This document shows, piece by piece, positions 47,283-57,037 of a stretch of DNA of 64,000 nucleotides. Location of the stretch: positions 2,526,001 to 2,590,000 of the forward strand of contig NC_014836.1 in assembly GCF_000177635.2 (NCBI RefSeq). Direction: 5' to 3'. Position numbers and translations under genes: made by a program. The notes beneath the pieces were generated by a model. The model was not told the DNA's origin. It made no database searches and saw only the letters and a program-made list of their open reading frames with translations. This DNA comes from Desulfurispirillum indicum S5. Lineage in GTDB: Bacteria > Chrysiogenota > Chrysiogenetes > Chrysiogenales > Chrysiogenaceae. Every line of letters begins with the position of its first letter. The stretch's first letter is position 1.

Positions 47283-49888
47283 TGCTGGCAGAAATACTGA
47301 CCATAACCATCATGGGGATAAGTGATGCCGACCAGGAGAAGCTGCAACGGCTCTTCCCCACGCCACTGAGCCAGGAAACTGCCCTGGAAACGGCAAAGCA
47401 GCTGGAGAATCTCTCCTACTTCAGTGTGGAAGGGGTGCAGGTGCGCGACCAGGAGCTGCTGCTGCAGATGTCGCAACGCTATCCGGTGGAAAAAATCGTC
47501 CTGAAGGGCAACTGGGCTTTCCTGGACAGTACCCTGTTCAGCCAGATCACTTCCTTCCCCGCTTCCGGCACCGATACCGTAGCCATCCGGCAACTGCGCC
47601 AGCAGGTACTGGATTTTTATATCCTGGAAGGCTACCTGGACGCCCGCGTTGAAGTGGAGGTGGTGAACCTGGACTACACCAGTGTTCTGGTCATCCAGAT
47701 CCGTGAAGGCAGCCCCTATGTGGTGACTGACACCTCCTTTGTGGGCAGAAGTGAAACCGGAAGCCCTCCCCTTGTGCTGCCCGGCACTTTTTTTCGGCCT
47801 ATACGGGTTATTGAGGCCCTTGAACACTGGAAAGCCCAGGCACTCTCCGAGGGCTACTCCCAGGCCGACTATTTCTTCAGCTTTGAGCGCAATGAGCGCA
47901 CTTTTCCCGGCTTCTCCATCGCGGCCCCCTTCAAGACGCTCTTCAACGTGCTTAACCAGCGTCGAGGCGTCAGCCTCTACATCGGGCTCTTCCCCGGTGA
48001 CAAGCTGGACGTGGAGCTGGAGGTTCCCGAAGGGATAGACCCCGGGCGCTTCCTGCAGTCTCTGCGCCTGGAGCAGCGCTCGGCCATTGATGAGTTTGAG
48101 ATTCCCCTGCTGGAGCATGACATCCGCAACTTCATGCTGCGCAATGGCTTCACCACGACATCCATATCCATCGAACCCGCCGCTCCCCACCTGCGCATCC
48201 GGGTGGAGGGGCACCGCAAAAGCTATTCGGCTGTCACCATTGAGGCACCGGTATGGCAGTCTTCTCTGGAAAAGCGTCTGCAGGAACAGCTCCGGGATGG
48301 CATTCTGGAACAGGAAAGCGTGGCGGACTTCCAGCGCCGGGCCTACCTGGAGCTGTTAAATCGCTCGGTGGAAAGCCGCATCCGCATTACCGATCAGGAA
48401 GAAGGGCAGGCCACCATGTACTTTGATATGCGTTTTCCGCGCCTGCCCCTCCACATGAGCGTTCACGATGGCACCCAGGAGGAGGAGCAGACACGGCAGC
48501 AGGCGCTCATGACCCTGCACCAGCTCTACATGGATAACGAACGCTCCCTGGATGACCCCCAGCTGATCGCTCAGCGAGTGCGGCGCGTGTACGCTGAAGC
48601 CGGCTACCTGGAAGCACAGGTGCGGGTGGAGCGCCACGTGGCACCCGATCACGTGGGAGTTCTCGTGCGAGTGGATGAAGGGCAACGCTTCCGAAGCGCA
48701 GGGGTTATCACTTTCGGTGCCGAGAACACTTCCAGACGCTACATCCGCCGCATGACAGGCCACCCGCAAATGCAGCCTTTCGCCAGGGCGTCTGATATCG
48801 AAGGCGCCAGACGGGTTGTCGAAGCAGAGCGCATATTCTCCTACAGCCAGTACACCCCGTTACTGGTGGACGGCAATGTTCACCATATTGTCGAAGCCGA
48901 AGACCGCGACAACCTCTTCGGCGCTGTTTCCCTGGGTTATGACTCAGCCTATGGTCCCAACGTGCAGTTCCGGGTGGGATACAGCAACGTCCTGGGCCGG
49001 GGTGGCGAAGTGACCGCGACCCAGCGGCACAGTGAAAAGCGCCAGGTCACCGCCCTGGAGTACAGTGAGAGCCACTCTTTCGGAATTCCTATAGATACTG
49101 CCTATACGCTCTCTCACACCTCTAACGAGTACGACAACTACACGTCCCGCACCGACCTGTTTTCCATGATGGTGCGATACTACCTGCAGGATACGCTCCC
49201 GCTGGCAGCAACCTACTGGCGCACCAGCCACTCCTATTCATCGGTTCACCCGGGAATTGTCCAGGGAATTGACTATTGGCCAAGGAGTTCCTATCACCAT
49301 TTCGGGCTGAACATCCGCAAGGACGGAACCGACAACATCATCTCCCCCACCCAGGGGTATGAGCTTTCCGCCACCCAGCACTATTCACTCAGCGATTCGG
49401 CCAACCTCAGCAACTACCACACGAGCATCGTCAGGGGCACCTACTACCTGCCTCCTTGGCCCCGGGGAGTCATCGCACTCCATGGTGCCGCTGGCCAGAT
49501 TACCCGTGAAGATGACGCACTGCCCGTTCCCCTGGAAAACCGTTTCCGCCTCGGTGGCGCCAACTCCATTCGTGGTTTCAAATACGAGGACATCGCCTCC
49601 CGCAGCAGCGGGGGAGCCCGAATCGGCGGATTTGCCTACGACCTGCTCAGCGTTGAATACCGCCACTTCCTGGGAAATTTCGAACTGGTGGCCTTTTACG
49701 ACCTCGGCAATGTCTACAGCGAGCGCCTGGGAGACAGCAGCAGCTCCACACCCTACACCGGCATGGGCACAGGGATACGCTACCGCACCCCCGTCGGCCC
49801 CATCCGCCTGGATGTCGCCCGGGCTCAAAGCCACAAAGACCAGGCCAGCGATTTTGAAATTTACCTGACCATCGGCTACAGCTTCTGA
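47282..49888 (+). CDS. Omp85/BamA-TamA-like outer-membrane assembly protein, no visible signal peptide
   Basis: An 868-residue Omp85-family protein. The N-terminal two-thirds contains several POTRA-like repeats (for example QVLDFYILEGYLDARVEVEV and RRVYAEAGYLEAQVRVERHV). The C-terminal beta barrel carries RFRLGGANSIRGFKYED, equivalent to the conserved RGF/Y loop-6 motif, and ends in the aromatic IYLTIGYSF. Its ATG overlaps the tamB stop. No signal peptide is visible: the first POTRA strand begins almost at once (LTITIMGIS), and an in-frame TGA at 47261-47263 leaves no room for an upstream start with a usual codon. Whether it is TamA- or BamA-like is unclear; its position after tamB favours TamA-like. 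Confidence 0.85.
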   Translation: MLAEILTITIMGISDADQEKLQRLFPTPLSQETALETAKQLENLSYFSVEGVQVRDQELLLQMSQRYPVEKIVLKGNWAFLDSTLFSQITSFPASGTDTVAIRQLRQQVLDFYILEGYLDARVEVEVVNLDYTSVLVIQIREGSPYVVTDTSFVGRSETGSPPLVLPGTFFRPIRVIEALEHWKAQALSEGYSQADYFFSFERNERTFPGFSIAAPFKTLFNVLNQRRGVSLYIGLFPGDKLDVELEVPEGIDPGRFLQSLRLEQRSAIDEFEIPLLEHDIRNFMLRNGFTTTSISIEPAAPHLRIRVEGHRKSYSAVTIEAPVWQSSLEKRLQEQLRDGILEQESVADFQRRAYLELLNRSVESRIRITDQEEGQATMYFDMRFPRLPLHMSVHDGTQEEEQTRQQALMTLHQLYMDNERSLDDPQLIAQRVRRVYAEAGYLEAQVRVERHVAPDHVGVLVRVDEGQRFRSAGVITFGAENTSRRYIRRMTGHPQMQPFARASDIEGARRVVEAERIFSYSQYTPLLVDGNVHHIVEAEDRDNLFGAVSLGYDSAYGPNVQFRVGYSNVLGRGGEVTATQRHSEKRQVTALEYSESHSFGIPIDTAYTLSHTSNEYDNYTSRTDLFSMMVRYYLQDTLPLAATYWRTSHSYSSVHPGIVQGIDYWPRSSYHHFGLNIRKDGTDNIISPTQGYELSATQHYSLSDSANLSNYHTSIVRGTYYLPPWPRGVIALHGAAGQITREDDALPVPLENRFRLGGANSIRGFKYEDIASRSSGGARIGGFAYDLLSVEYRHFLGNFELVAFYDLGNVYSERLGDSSSSTPYTGMGTGIRYRTPVGPIRLDVARAQSHKDQASDFEIYLTIGYSF

Positions 49889-50041
49889 ATGCACGTTCCC
49901 GCTTTGTCTCCATTCACCATACGGGAGTGTGTATAAACCGGGGTTCACACAACGTCCGCAAAGCCACAAAGAAAGGCATTTCTCACGCCCGTTCGCTACG
50001 CTCACTCAAGACGCGAAGTACGCGGAGAAAAGGCAAAGAAA
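49889..50041. other. Non-coding gap before MITE copy C
   Basis: About 150 bases with a degenerate ACAAAGAAAGGC/AAAAGGCAAAGAAA-type direct repeat. I see no gene or convincing terminator for the tamB-Omp85 pair. AAAGAAA at 50035-50041 is the left target duplication of MITE copy C. Confidence 0.35.
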
Positions 50042-50703
50042 CTCAAGTTTCGCATCTTGTTGTCTTGGGTTAAGGTGCTATTATCCTGACATTTATCGCG
50101 CGGAAACTGTATTGATTTTGAATGCTTGACTTATCTGGTATTCCACTTTTCGACTCTGGATATTGTCCTTTTTGACCGCGCAAAAAGGACGCAAAAACGC
50201 GCCCCCCGAACGCCCGTTTTTCCGGATCGTTGGCTCGCCTGTTCTGGAGATCCGGCAGACACTGCATCCCTGCAGTGCTGCCGGACCACTCACTTCCTGT
50301 GAGTGTCCCGTTCGGGTCTTGCCAGCCAGGCGTCGCACTCACCGGACGGGCTCAGGGGGGAATGGCCTGCTTCTGTCTCTCCCCCGTGTGCTGGCCCAGC
50401 CAGGACGCGCCGACTGGAACGCGGTAGACCCGCAGGGTTGCCGCCACGACGGCGGCAACCGCAAACCAAAAGCCACGGAGGGCGGTTGTTTGCGGTCCCC
50501 AGTTCCAGGCAAGCGGACGGCTGATAAGGACAGCACTGGGGGTCGCTTTTGCGCCACTTTTGGCGACCCAAAAGTGGCAAATAACTTATAAAAAGGTAAA
50601 GGTAATGTAAGCGACGCAGTCTGTGGAGAACCACTCCCCCTCATTTCAGCATGACAGAAGGGAAGACGCTAACAACCTGTCGTTTCGGGGTGCGAAACTT
50701 CAG
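50042..50703 (+). mobile_element. MITE-like repeat, copy C (662 bp)
   Basis: This is the best-preserved copy. It begins CTCAAGTTTCGCA and ends TGCGAAACTTCAG, a 13-bp terminal inverted repeat with one mismatch. It is flanked by AAAGAAA at 50035-50041 and 50704-50710, a perfect 7-bp target duplication. The interior matches copies A and B, including GTCCTTTTTG/CAAAAAGGAC and a variant of the second hairpin (GCCACTTTTGG with CCAAAAGTGGC, rebuilt by compensating changes). No transposase is encoded. Confidence 0.82.
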
Positions 50704-51107
50704 AAAGAAAGCTTCTGCTTTTGTAACTCTTCACGGTGTGTTGGCACTCGCGCCAGCATTCCTCCCAGAGACGCTCACTTTCGTCCGAGGACCTACGTCT
50801 CTGCCGCTCACCATCCGGGCTCGCTCTCGGAATACTGGCGCTCCTGCTGGAAAAATCGCAGGGGAGCCGTGAATGGTTACCTGCTTTTTTTCTCAGCGTC
50901 CTCTGGCGCTTGGCGAGAAAAATGGCTGCTCTGCTTGAATTATCCCATTTGCGGTAAGTGGTTCCTGCTGACTTTTTCAGCAGAAGCCAGAGTCTTGTCA
51001 ACCGGCTGCGTTATGAAATTGAGTGTTTCGACAAAGGGCAAAGGTATGCTAGACTGCTTTGTTGTGGTGGATGCTCTGAATCACCATAAAGCCAGCATGA
51101 GGATCCC
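50704..51107. other. Non-coding region upstream of pgsA
   Basis: About 400 bases with no gene I accept. A 162-codon plus-strand frame crosses the region but starts inside the repeat and has no protein-like character. CTGCTGA/TCAGCAG around 50968-50986 forms a small hairpin without a U-tract. A TATGCT box near 51046 may belong to the pgsA promoter. Confidence 0.4.
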
Positions 51108-51671
51108 ATGAAAATCAATACTCCCAATCAGCTCACCATATTGCGCGTTGCTCTTATCCCCCTCCTGGTATTCACCTTGGCCTACAAGAACTTCACTATG
51201 GATCTGATTTCCGTGGCCGTCTTCTCCATCGCTGCCATTACCGACTATTACGATGGCTACCTGGCGCGCAAATACAACCTGGTGACTGATTTCGGCAAAA
51301 TCATGGATCCTGTGGCGGATAAGCTTCTGGTCGCGGCGGCACTTATCTGTCTGGTTGAGCGGGGTGACCTGGCGGCCTACGCGGTCATTCTCATTCTGGC
51401 CCGTGAGTTCGCTGTCACGGCCCTGCGTGCCGTGGCTTCTTCCCATGGCTACGTAATGCCTGCCGACAACTTCGGCAAATGGAAAACCGGACTGCAGATT
51501 ACTGCCATTATCATGCTGATTCTCAGCTGGAAAATCTGGTTCCTGGATATCTATGCCATCGGCCTGCTGATTCTCTGGATATCCATCATCATCTCCCTCT
51601 ACAGCGGATGGCGCTACTTCGCCGACTACTGGTCCTACCGCAAGCAACAGGGGATGGGCGAATTCAGCTAG
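51108..51671 (+). CDS. pgsA: CDP-diacylglycerol-glycerol-3-phosphate 3-phosphatidyltransferase
   Basis: A 187-residue multi-pass membrane enzyme making phosphatidylglycerol phosphate. The CDP-alcohol phosphotransferase signature is complete: YDGYLARKYNLVTDFGKIMD followed by PVADK, with the required aspartates. It starts NTPNQLTILRVALIPL and has four to five further hydrophobic helices. GAGGATCCC precedes the ATG. It stands apart from its neighbours, with non-coding gaps on both sides. Confidence 0.93.
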   Translation: MKINTPNQLTILRVALIPLLVFTLAYKNFTMDLISVAVFSIAAITDYYDGYLARKYNLVTDFGKIMDPVADKLLVAAALICLVERGDLAAYAVILILAREFAVTALRAVASSHGYVMPADNFGKWKTGLQITAIIMLILSWKIWFLDIYAIGLLILWISIIISLYSGWRYFADYWSYRKQQGMGEFS

Positions 51672-51701
51672 CCCATCTGTGAAGAAGAATTCACTCGTTC
51701 C

Positions 51702-51718
51702 CGCACAGGGCCTGTGCG
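51702..51718. promoter_or_regulatory. Perfect palindrome between pgsA and ccsBA
   Basis: CGCACAGG-G-CCTGTGCG is an 8-bp perfect inverted repeat around one base. There is no U-tract, so it is more likely a protein-binding site than a terminator. It lies about 85 bp upstream of the probable ccsBA promoter. Confidence 0.35.
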
Positions 51719-51803
51719 AGAATGCGCAAGGTTGGCTGAAGTGGCCAGCATCCCGTTCAGCTATCGCCTGGAACCTGCATCACCAGGAACAGGTCGCAAA
51801 TCA

Positions 51804-51832
51804 TTGCCATTGCCCTTCAGGGTTGTTATAAA
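51804..51832 (+). promoter_or_regulatory. Probable promoter of the ccsBA-haem block
   Basis: TTGCCA (51804-51809) and TATAAA (51827-51832) have the ideal 17-bp spacing, about 100 bp before the ccsBA start. Confidence 0.55.
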
Positions 51833-51930
51833 ATGGATCAGATTGCATGGAAAGTGTGTGCTGTGCAATGTTGATGTGTTGTGTGTGAGTAGAATTTGCG
51901 GGAATCTTCCCGAATGTCATTGGAGTTGGT

Positions 51931-54807
51931 ATGATGTCTTTCAAGTCGTTTACGGATCATCTGTTTTCTATGAAGGCCATGCTGGTTGTACTGTTTATTA
52001 TGGCAGTCGCCTGCGCCGCCGCAACGTTTATCGAGAATGACTACGGCCCCGAAACAGCCCGCGCGGTGGTCTATAACACCCGTTGGTTCGAGGCTCTCTA
52101 CGCCTATCTGGTGGTGAATTTTATCGCCAATATCTTCACCTATCGCATGTGGCGCCCGGCGAAGATTTTTTCCTTTATGTTGCACCTTTCCCTGATATTG
52201 ATTCTGATTGGTGCCATGGTAACCCGCTATTTCGGCTACGAGGGTATGATGCATATCCGCGAAGGCGAAACCGTCAGCCACATCCTTTCTACTGACACGT
52301 ACGTGCAACTCCGCGTAGGTGACAAAGAAATCGACTGGCCCGTGCTTATCTCCCAGATGGGCTCAAACTCGTTCACCTATACGGAAAACATTGACGGCAA
52401 GGAATTTGCCGTGAGCTATATCAATCACAGCGGTGGGCGGCAGAAGCAACTCAGCGTTCGCGTCTCCTATAACGGAGAAGAGCGCACCTTCAACCTGGTG
52501 GGTGGCCAGGGCCTGGAAGGTATCCCCCAGCGCATTACCATCGGTGGTCTGAACGCGGTTCTGGCCTATGGCGCCAAGCCTCTGCCCTTGCCCTTTGGCC
52601 TGGAGCTGGAACGCTTTGCCCTGGATCGTTACCCCGGCTCCAACTCACCAGCGTCCTACTCCAGTTATGTCATTATTCATGATGAAGAGCTGGGAGCCCC
52701 CAAGCCATTCCATATCTACATGAACCATATTCTCGTCCATCAGGGATTCCGCTTCTACCAGTCCTCCTATGACACCGATGAACTGGGCACCTACCTTTCT
52801 GTTTCCAAAGACCCCGGCAAACTGCCCACCTATATCGGCTACTTTTTTCTGACCGTGGGACTGGCGGTCAGCCTCTTCATGCCCCAGGGCCGCTGCCGCA
52901 TCCTCCTGCGCCAGCTTTCCACCGCCAAGGCCACCCAGACGGCTAAAGCAGCCGCTGTGGCACTCCTGGCTGGAGCCATGCTGGTTCTGAACCCTCTCTC
53001 CGTCCAGGCCTTCCCCGAATACGCCAATCAGGAAGACGCCGAGGCGCAGATACAAGAGGCGCAACCGGCTGCTGAACAGCAGCAACCGCCCCAGCAGCGC
53101 ATGCAGCGCCAACGCCCCGTCATGCCGGTGCCTGACCAGTTTGACCTGCGCCACTCCCAGGAGTTTGGCAAGCTGCTGGTGCTCGACGCCGCCATTGGAC
53201 GCATCAAGCCCATGGATACCTTCACCAGCGAATTGCTGTACAAGATTGCCCGCACCGTTACCCTGGAGGGCTTTACCCCCAATCAGGTGATCATGGGCAT
53301 GATGGTTGATCCCTTTGCCTGGCAGTACATGGAGATGATCCGCGTGGAGCACCCCCAGCTGCGCCGCATTCTGGGCATCACCGACGATAACCAGCGCCGT
53401 ACATCATTCGCCAGCTTCTTTGATGAGCGCGACCAATATGTTCTGCTGCCCTATGTGGAAGCGGCCTATCAGAAGGACCCTTCCCTGCGCAACACCTTTG
53501 ACCGCGGCGTCATCACCGTCGATGAACGGGTCAGTATCGCCTATATGATTTACACGGGCATGCTGTGGAAGTTCTTCCCCCGCCAGGAGGGCACCACCAA
53601 CACCTGGTACACCATTACCGAGGCTATGGAGCGCTTCCCCGAAGATCAGCGCCGTGAAGTCATGCGCCTCTACGGCAATTACTTCACCGCTGTGGAACAG
53701 GCCATTCAGTCCGGCAACTGGAGCAATGCCGACCGCTTTGTACAGGAAATCCGCCAGTACCAGCGCGATCATGATCCCACCGAAGCCATTCCCTCCGAAG
53801 CCGAAGTGAAGGCGGAACTGTTCCTGAACAAGTACAGTATCTTCAAGAACCTGATGCCCTACTTCCTCTTCGTGGGCCTTGCCTTCCTGGCCGGCGCTCT
53901 GGCACGTATGTTCATTCCAGTCAACAAGGGCAAAGGCAAAAAGAACCTGCTGGACAAATACTATCCCATGTTCCACAATCTGATGTTTGCTCTGGTGGCC
54001 CTGGGATTTGTGGCCTTTACCATTGGACTGGGTGTGCGCTGGTACGTTTCCGGTCACGCCCCCATGAGTAATGCCTATGAATCCATGATTTACATAGCCT
54101 GGTCTACCGTGCTGGCCGGTCTGGCTTTCCACCGCAAGCAGTACGCGGCGGCTCCGGCAGCTGCGGTCATGTGTGCCATTGCCCTCATGGTGGCCCACCT
54201 GAGCAACATGAACCCCCAGATCACCAACCTGGTGCCCGTACTCAAGTCCTACTGGCTCGTCTACCATGTGGCCGTTATTACCGCCAGCTATGGCTTCTTC
54301 GCCCTCAGCCTGCTGCTGGGTATGCTGGTACTGGTTATGTACGCCGTGCGCTCAGAAAAGCGTCCCCACCTGGATACCTCCATCAGGGACATGATGATCA
54401 TTAACCGAATTTCCATGATCGTGGGCCTGGGCCTCTTTACCATCGGAAACTTCCTGGGTGCTGTCTGGGCCAATGAGTCATGGGGCCGCTACTGGGGTTG
54501 GGATCCCAAGGAAACCTGGTCACTCATCATCATCCTGATCTACGCACTGGTTATTCATATGGATATGATCCCCAAGCTCAAGAACAAATACTACTGGATT
54601 GCCATTGGCTCCGTGCTATCCTTCTCCACTGTGCTCATGACCTACTTCGGGGTGAACTTCTACCTCTCGGGGCTGCACTCCTACGCGGGGGGCGACCCCA
54701 TGCCAATCCCAAGCTGGGTCTGGTACAGTCTGGTGGTCATCACGGCCCTGTTTGTGGTTTCCTATCCCAAGCGTGATGGCAAGATGCCCCTGGCGAGGGA
54801 GAGCTGA
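51931..54807 (+). CDS. ccsBA: Fused cytochrome c synthase CcsBA (ResB-CcsA), system II
   Basis: A 958-residue membrane protein that carries haem across the membrane and ligates it to CXXCH motifs of c-type cytochromes. The N-terminal ResB/CcsB part (to about residue 360) has several transmembrane helices and a large periplasmic domain. A Gln/Pro-rich linker (about 375-395) follows. The CcsA part ends with the haem-handling WWD-type stretch [16 protein letters not shown] (about 850-865). The single-chain form is known from epsilonproteobacteria and some other anaerobes. Its stop overlaps the radical SAM start (TGATG), linking cytochrome maturation to haem synthesis. Confidence 0.95.
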   Translation: MMSFKSFTDHLFSMKAMLVVLFIMAVACAAATFIENDYGPETARAVVYNTRWFEALYAYLVVNFIANIFTYRMWRPAKIFSFMLHLSLILILIGAMVTRYFGYEGMMHIREGETVSHILSTDTYVQLRVGDKEIDWPVLISQMGSNSFTYTENIDGKEFAVSYINHSGGRQKQLSVRVSYNGEERTFNLVGGQGLEGIPQRITIGGLNAVLAYGAKPLPLPFGLELERFALDRYPGSNSPASYSSYVIIHDEELGAPKPFHIYMNHILVHQGFRFYQSSYDTDELGTYLSVSKDPGKLPTYIGYFFLTVGLAVSLFMPQGRCRILLRQLSTAKATQTAKAAAVALLAGAMLVLNPLSVQAFPEYANQEDAEAQIQEAQPAAEQQQPPQQRMQRQRPVMPVPDQFDLRHSQEFGKLLVLDAAIGRIKPMDTFTSELLYKIARTVTLEGFTPNQVIMGMMVDPFAWQYMEMIRVEHPQLRRILGITDDNQRRTSFASFFDERDQYVLLPYVEAAYQKDPSLRNTFDRGVITVDERVSIAYMIYTGMLWKFFPRQEGTTNTWYTITEAMERFPEDQRREVMRLYGNYFTAVEQAIQSGNWSNADRFVQEIRQYQRDHDPTEAIPSEAEVKAELFLNKYSIFKNLMPYFLFVGLAFLAGALARMFIPVNKGKGKKNLLDKYYPMFHNLMFALVALGFVAFTIGLGVRWYVSGHAPMSNAYESMIYIAWSTVLAGLAFHRKQYAAAPAAAVMCAIALMVAHLSNMNPQITNLVPVLKSYWLVYHVAVITASYGFFALSLLLGMLVLVMYAVRSEKRPHLDTSIRDMMIINRISMIVGLGLFTIGNFLGAVWANESWGRYWGWDPKETWSLIIILIYALVIHMDMIPKLKNKYYWIAIGSVLSFSTVLMTYFGVNFYLSGLHSYAGGDPMPIPSWVWYSLVVITALFVVSYPKRDGKMPLARES

Positions 54808-55865
54808 TGGAATTCGTACCCAAGTGGATTGCCTGGGAGAGCACCGAGCGCTGCAACCTGTCGTGCATCCACTGCCGCTGCTCTTCCGATATGGAAAAGG
54901 ACCTTTTCCACCTGGATACGGCCAGGGCCCTGGAGCTGGTGGATCGCATCGCTGAATTCTGCACTCCGGTCTTTGTGCTCAGCGGCGGCGAACCCCTTAT
55001 GCGGGACGATCTCTTTGAGATCGCCCGCCACGCTGACAGTAAGGGCTTTCGCGTCTGCATCGCCACCAACGGTGGGCTGCTGACCGACGCCATCTGCGAG
55101 CAGATGAAAGCCACCAATATCCGCATGGTCTCCCTGAGCCTGGATGGTTCTTCAGCCGAAGTTCACGATAACTTCCGCCAGGTCCCCGGCTCCTTCGATG
55201 CGGTAGTGCGGGCAACCAAGCTGCTGAAGTCCCATGGCATTCCCTTCCTGATCAATTCCTCGTTCACCAAGCGCAATCAGCACGATATTGCCGCTACCTT
55301 CCGCCTGGCCAAAGAGCTGGGCGCGAAGGCGTGGTATATGTTCATGATTGTGCCCACGGGAAGAGGAGAAGATGTGATGGCTGAGTTGGTGGCCAAGGAG
55401 GACTACAACGAAATCCTGCGCTGGCACTATGAGCAGGAGAAGCAGGAAGAAGATGCTATCCTCATGCGCCCTACCTGCGCCCCCCATTACTACCGCATGG
55501 TGCCCCAGCTCAACCGTGAAAGCGATACCAAACTGGAGCGCCGCTCTCTGACTTTTTCCACGGGAGGAGGCAAGGGCTGTATCGCGGCCCAGACCATCTG
55601 CTTCATCGATGCCAGGGGCAATGTCAAGCCCTGCAGCTATCTGCCCCTGAGCGCTGGCAATATTCTGGAGACGCCTTTCCAGACAATCTGGGAGGAGTCG
55701 CAACTCTTCCGGGATATGCGCGACTTCAAGTCCTACAAGGGGCGCTGCGGAGCCTGTGAGTACGTCAATGTATGTGGCGGCTGCCGTGCCCGCGCCTACA
55801 GCGTCACCGGTGACTACATGGATGAAGAGCCATTTTGCGATTATGTGCCCCTGAGACTGCAATAG
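54807..55865 (+). CDS. Radical SAM/SPASM protein of the AhbC/AhbD/NirJ group
   Basis: A 352-residue radical SAM enzyme. The [4Fe-4S] cluster motif is CNLSCIHC (Cys16, Cys20, Cys23), followed by SGGEPLM. The C-terminal SPASM-like region [18 protein letters not shown] and a later cysteine bind an auxiliary cluster; this arrangement and the TGDYMDEEP tail are typical of AhbC, AhbD and NirJ, which act on porphyrin side chains in haem and haem d1 synthesis. It lies between ccsBA and hemE, supporting a tetrapyrrole substrate. The particular reaction (for example Fe-coproporphyrin decarboxylation, or haem d1-type chemistry) cannot be decided from the sequence. Confidence 0.8.
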   Translation: MEFVPKWIAWESTERCNLSCIHCRCSSDMEKDLFHLDTARALELVDRIAEFCTPVFVLSGGEPLMRDDLFEIARHADSKGFRVCIATNGGLLTDAICEQMKATNIRMVSLSLDGSSAEVHDNFRQVPGSFDAVVRATKLLKSHGIPFLINSSFTKRNQHDIAATFRLAKELGAKAWYMFMIVPTGRGEDVMAELVAKEDYNEILRWHYEQEKQEEDAILMRPTCAPHYYRMVPQLNRESDTKLERRSLTFSTGGGKGCIAAQTICFIDARGNVKPCSYLPLSAGNILETPFQTIWEESQLFRDMRDFKSYKGRCGACEYVNVCGGCRARAYSVTGDYMDEEPFCDYVPLRLQ

Positions 55866-55938
55866 AACATGACCTTCCGGCAACTCAGGAGAACGTCTGC
55901 GGTACTACCGTTTCAATTACTGAATAAGTGAGGAATGC

Positions 55939-56958
55939 ATGCCAAATTACGATTTCATCAATGCCTGTTACGGCAAACCCGTCAGCCGCACCCCCGTGTG
56001 GTTCATGCGCCAGGCAGGCCGTTACCTGCCCGAATACCGCGCCGTGCGCAAGAACTACTCCTTCCTGGAAATGTGTAAACTGCCGGAGGTGGCCTGCGAG
56101 GTAACGGTCCAGCCCATTGATATCATCGGCACTGACGCCGCCATCCTCTTCTCGGATATCCTGGTTCCCTTCGAACCCATGGGCCTGGATCTGGCGTTCA
56201 ATCCGGCACCGGTTATCGCCAACCCCATCCGGACCCGCCAGGCCGTAGACAGCCTGCGCCTGGATGCCGCCGGAGAAGTCACCTTTGTCTATGACGCCAT
56301 CAAGCTGCTCAAGAAGGAGCTGGCCAGCCGCAATGTTCCGCTGATCGGCTTCAGCGGTGCTCCCTTCACCCTGGCCTGCTACGCCGTGGAAGGCGCTGGC
56401 AGCAAGAACTACCCCACCCTGAAGCGCATGATGTACAGCGACCCGGCCCTCTTCTCCGACCTGATGCGCGCCTTTGTGGTGGTCACCGCTGAGTATCTGA
56501 ACAACCAGATCGCCGCTGGCGCCGATGCGATCCAGATCTTTGATTCCTGGGGCGGCATCCTCTCCCGCCAGGACTATGACCACTTCGTGCTGCCCCACAT
56601 GAAGAGTCTGATGGGCCAGCTCAACCGCAGTGTGCCCATTATCTTCTTCATCGGCAACAACGCCCATCTGCTGGAATCTCAGATGTCCACGGGCGCTGAT
56701 GTGATGGGACTGGACTGGCGCATCCCCCTGGATGACGCGCGCCAGCGTGCGGGAAATCTCTCCGTACAGGGTAACCTCGACCCCACCCTGCTCTTTGCAG
56801 ACCAGAAGCTCCTGAAGGAGCGCGTGCTCGATATCCTGGGGCGCAACAACGGCCGCGAGGGCTTTATTTTCAACCTCGGCCACGGTATCACTCCGGAAAC
56901 CCCTGTCGATAATGTCAAAATGGTTGTGGAACTGGTACACGAGTACCCCATTAACTGA
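55939..56958 (+). CDS. hemE: Uroporphyrinogen decarboxylase
   Basis: A 339-residue enzyme turning uroporphyrinogen III into coproporphyrinogen III. The signature PVWFMRQAGRYLPEYR lies near the N-terminus, then SDILVPFEPMGLDL, GFSGAPFTLACYAVEG and DSWGGILS. It ends with GHGITPETPVDNVKMVVE. The start at 55939 follows GTGAGG. Its presence means the coproporphyrinogen route is used at least in part, which matters for interpreting the radical SAM gene next to it. Confidence 0.96.
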   Translation: MPNYDFINACYGKPVSRTPVWFMRQAGRYLPEYRAVRKNYSFLEMCKLPEVACEVTVQPIDIIGTDAAILFSDILVPFEPMGLDLAFNPAPVIANPIRTRQAVDSLRLDAAGEVTFVYDAIKLLKKELASRNVPLIGFSGAPFTLACYAVEGAGSKNYPTLKRMMYSDPALFSDLMRAFVVVTAEYLNNQIAAGADAIQIFDSWGGILSRQDYDHFVLPHMKSLMGQLNRSVPIIFFIGNNAHLLESQMSTGADVMGLDWRIPLDDARQRAGNLSVQGNLDPTLLFADQKLLKERVLDILGRNNGREGFIFNLGHGITPETPVDNVKMVVELVHEYPIN

Positions 56959-56971
56959 TTCGCATAACGGG

Positions 56972-57013
56972 CCTCCCGTCGACTACGGTGCTGTTGTTGA
57001 CGGGAGGTTCCTT
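56972..57013 (+). terminator. Hairpin after hemE
   Basis: CCTCCCGTC (56972-56980) and GACGGGAGG (56999-57007) pair, followed by TTCCTTT. It may terminate or attenuate before the hemX-hemA-hemC genes. Confidence 0.65.
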
Positions 57014-57037
57014 TGTGCATGAGAAGGAAATTTCGCC

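Noticed and set aside
47282-49888. Calling the Omp85 gene bamA
   Set aside because: It directly follows tamB, lacks neighbouring skp/lpx genes typical of bamA, and has an odd N-terminus; the symbol was left empty.
50070-50342. Short frames repeated in the MITE-like copies (the MSATPGWQDPNG-type frame)
   Set aside because: The same frame appears in several copies only because the DNA is repeated; lengths and C-termini differ between copies and no ribosome site precedes it.
50623-51111. 162-codon plus-strand frame upstream of pgsA
   Set aside because: It starts within the repeat, has unusual residue composition and no motif, and ends on top of the pgsA start; judged non-coding.
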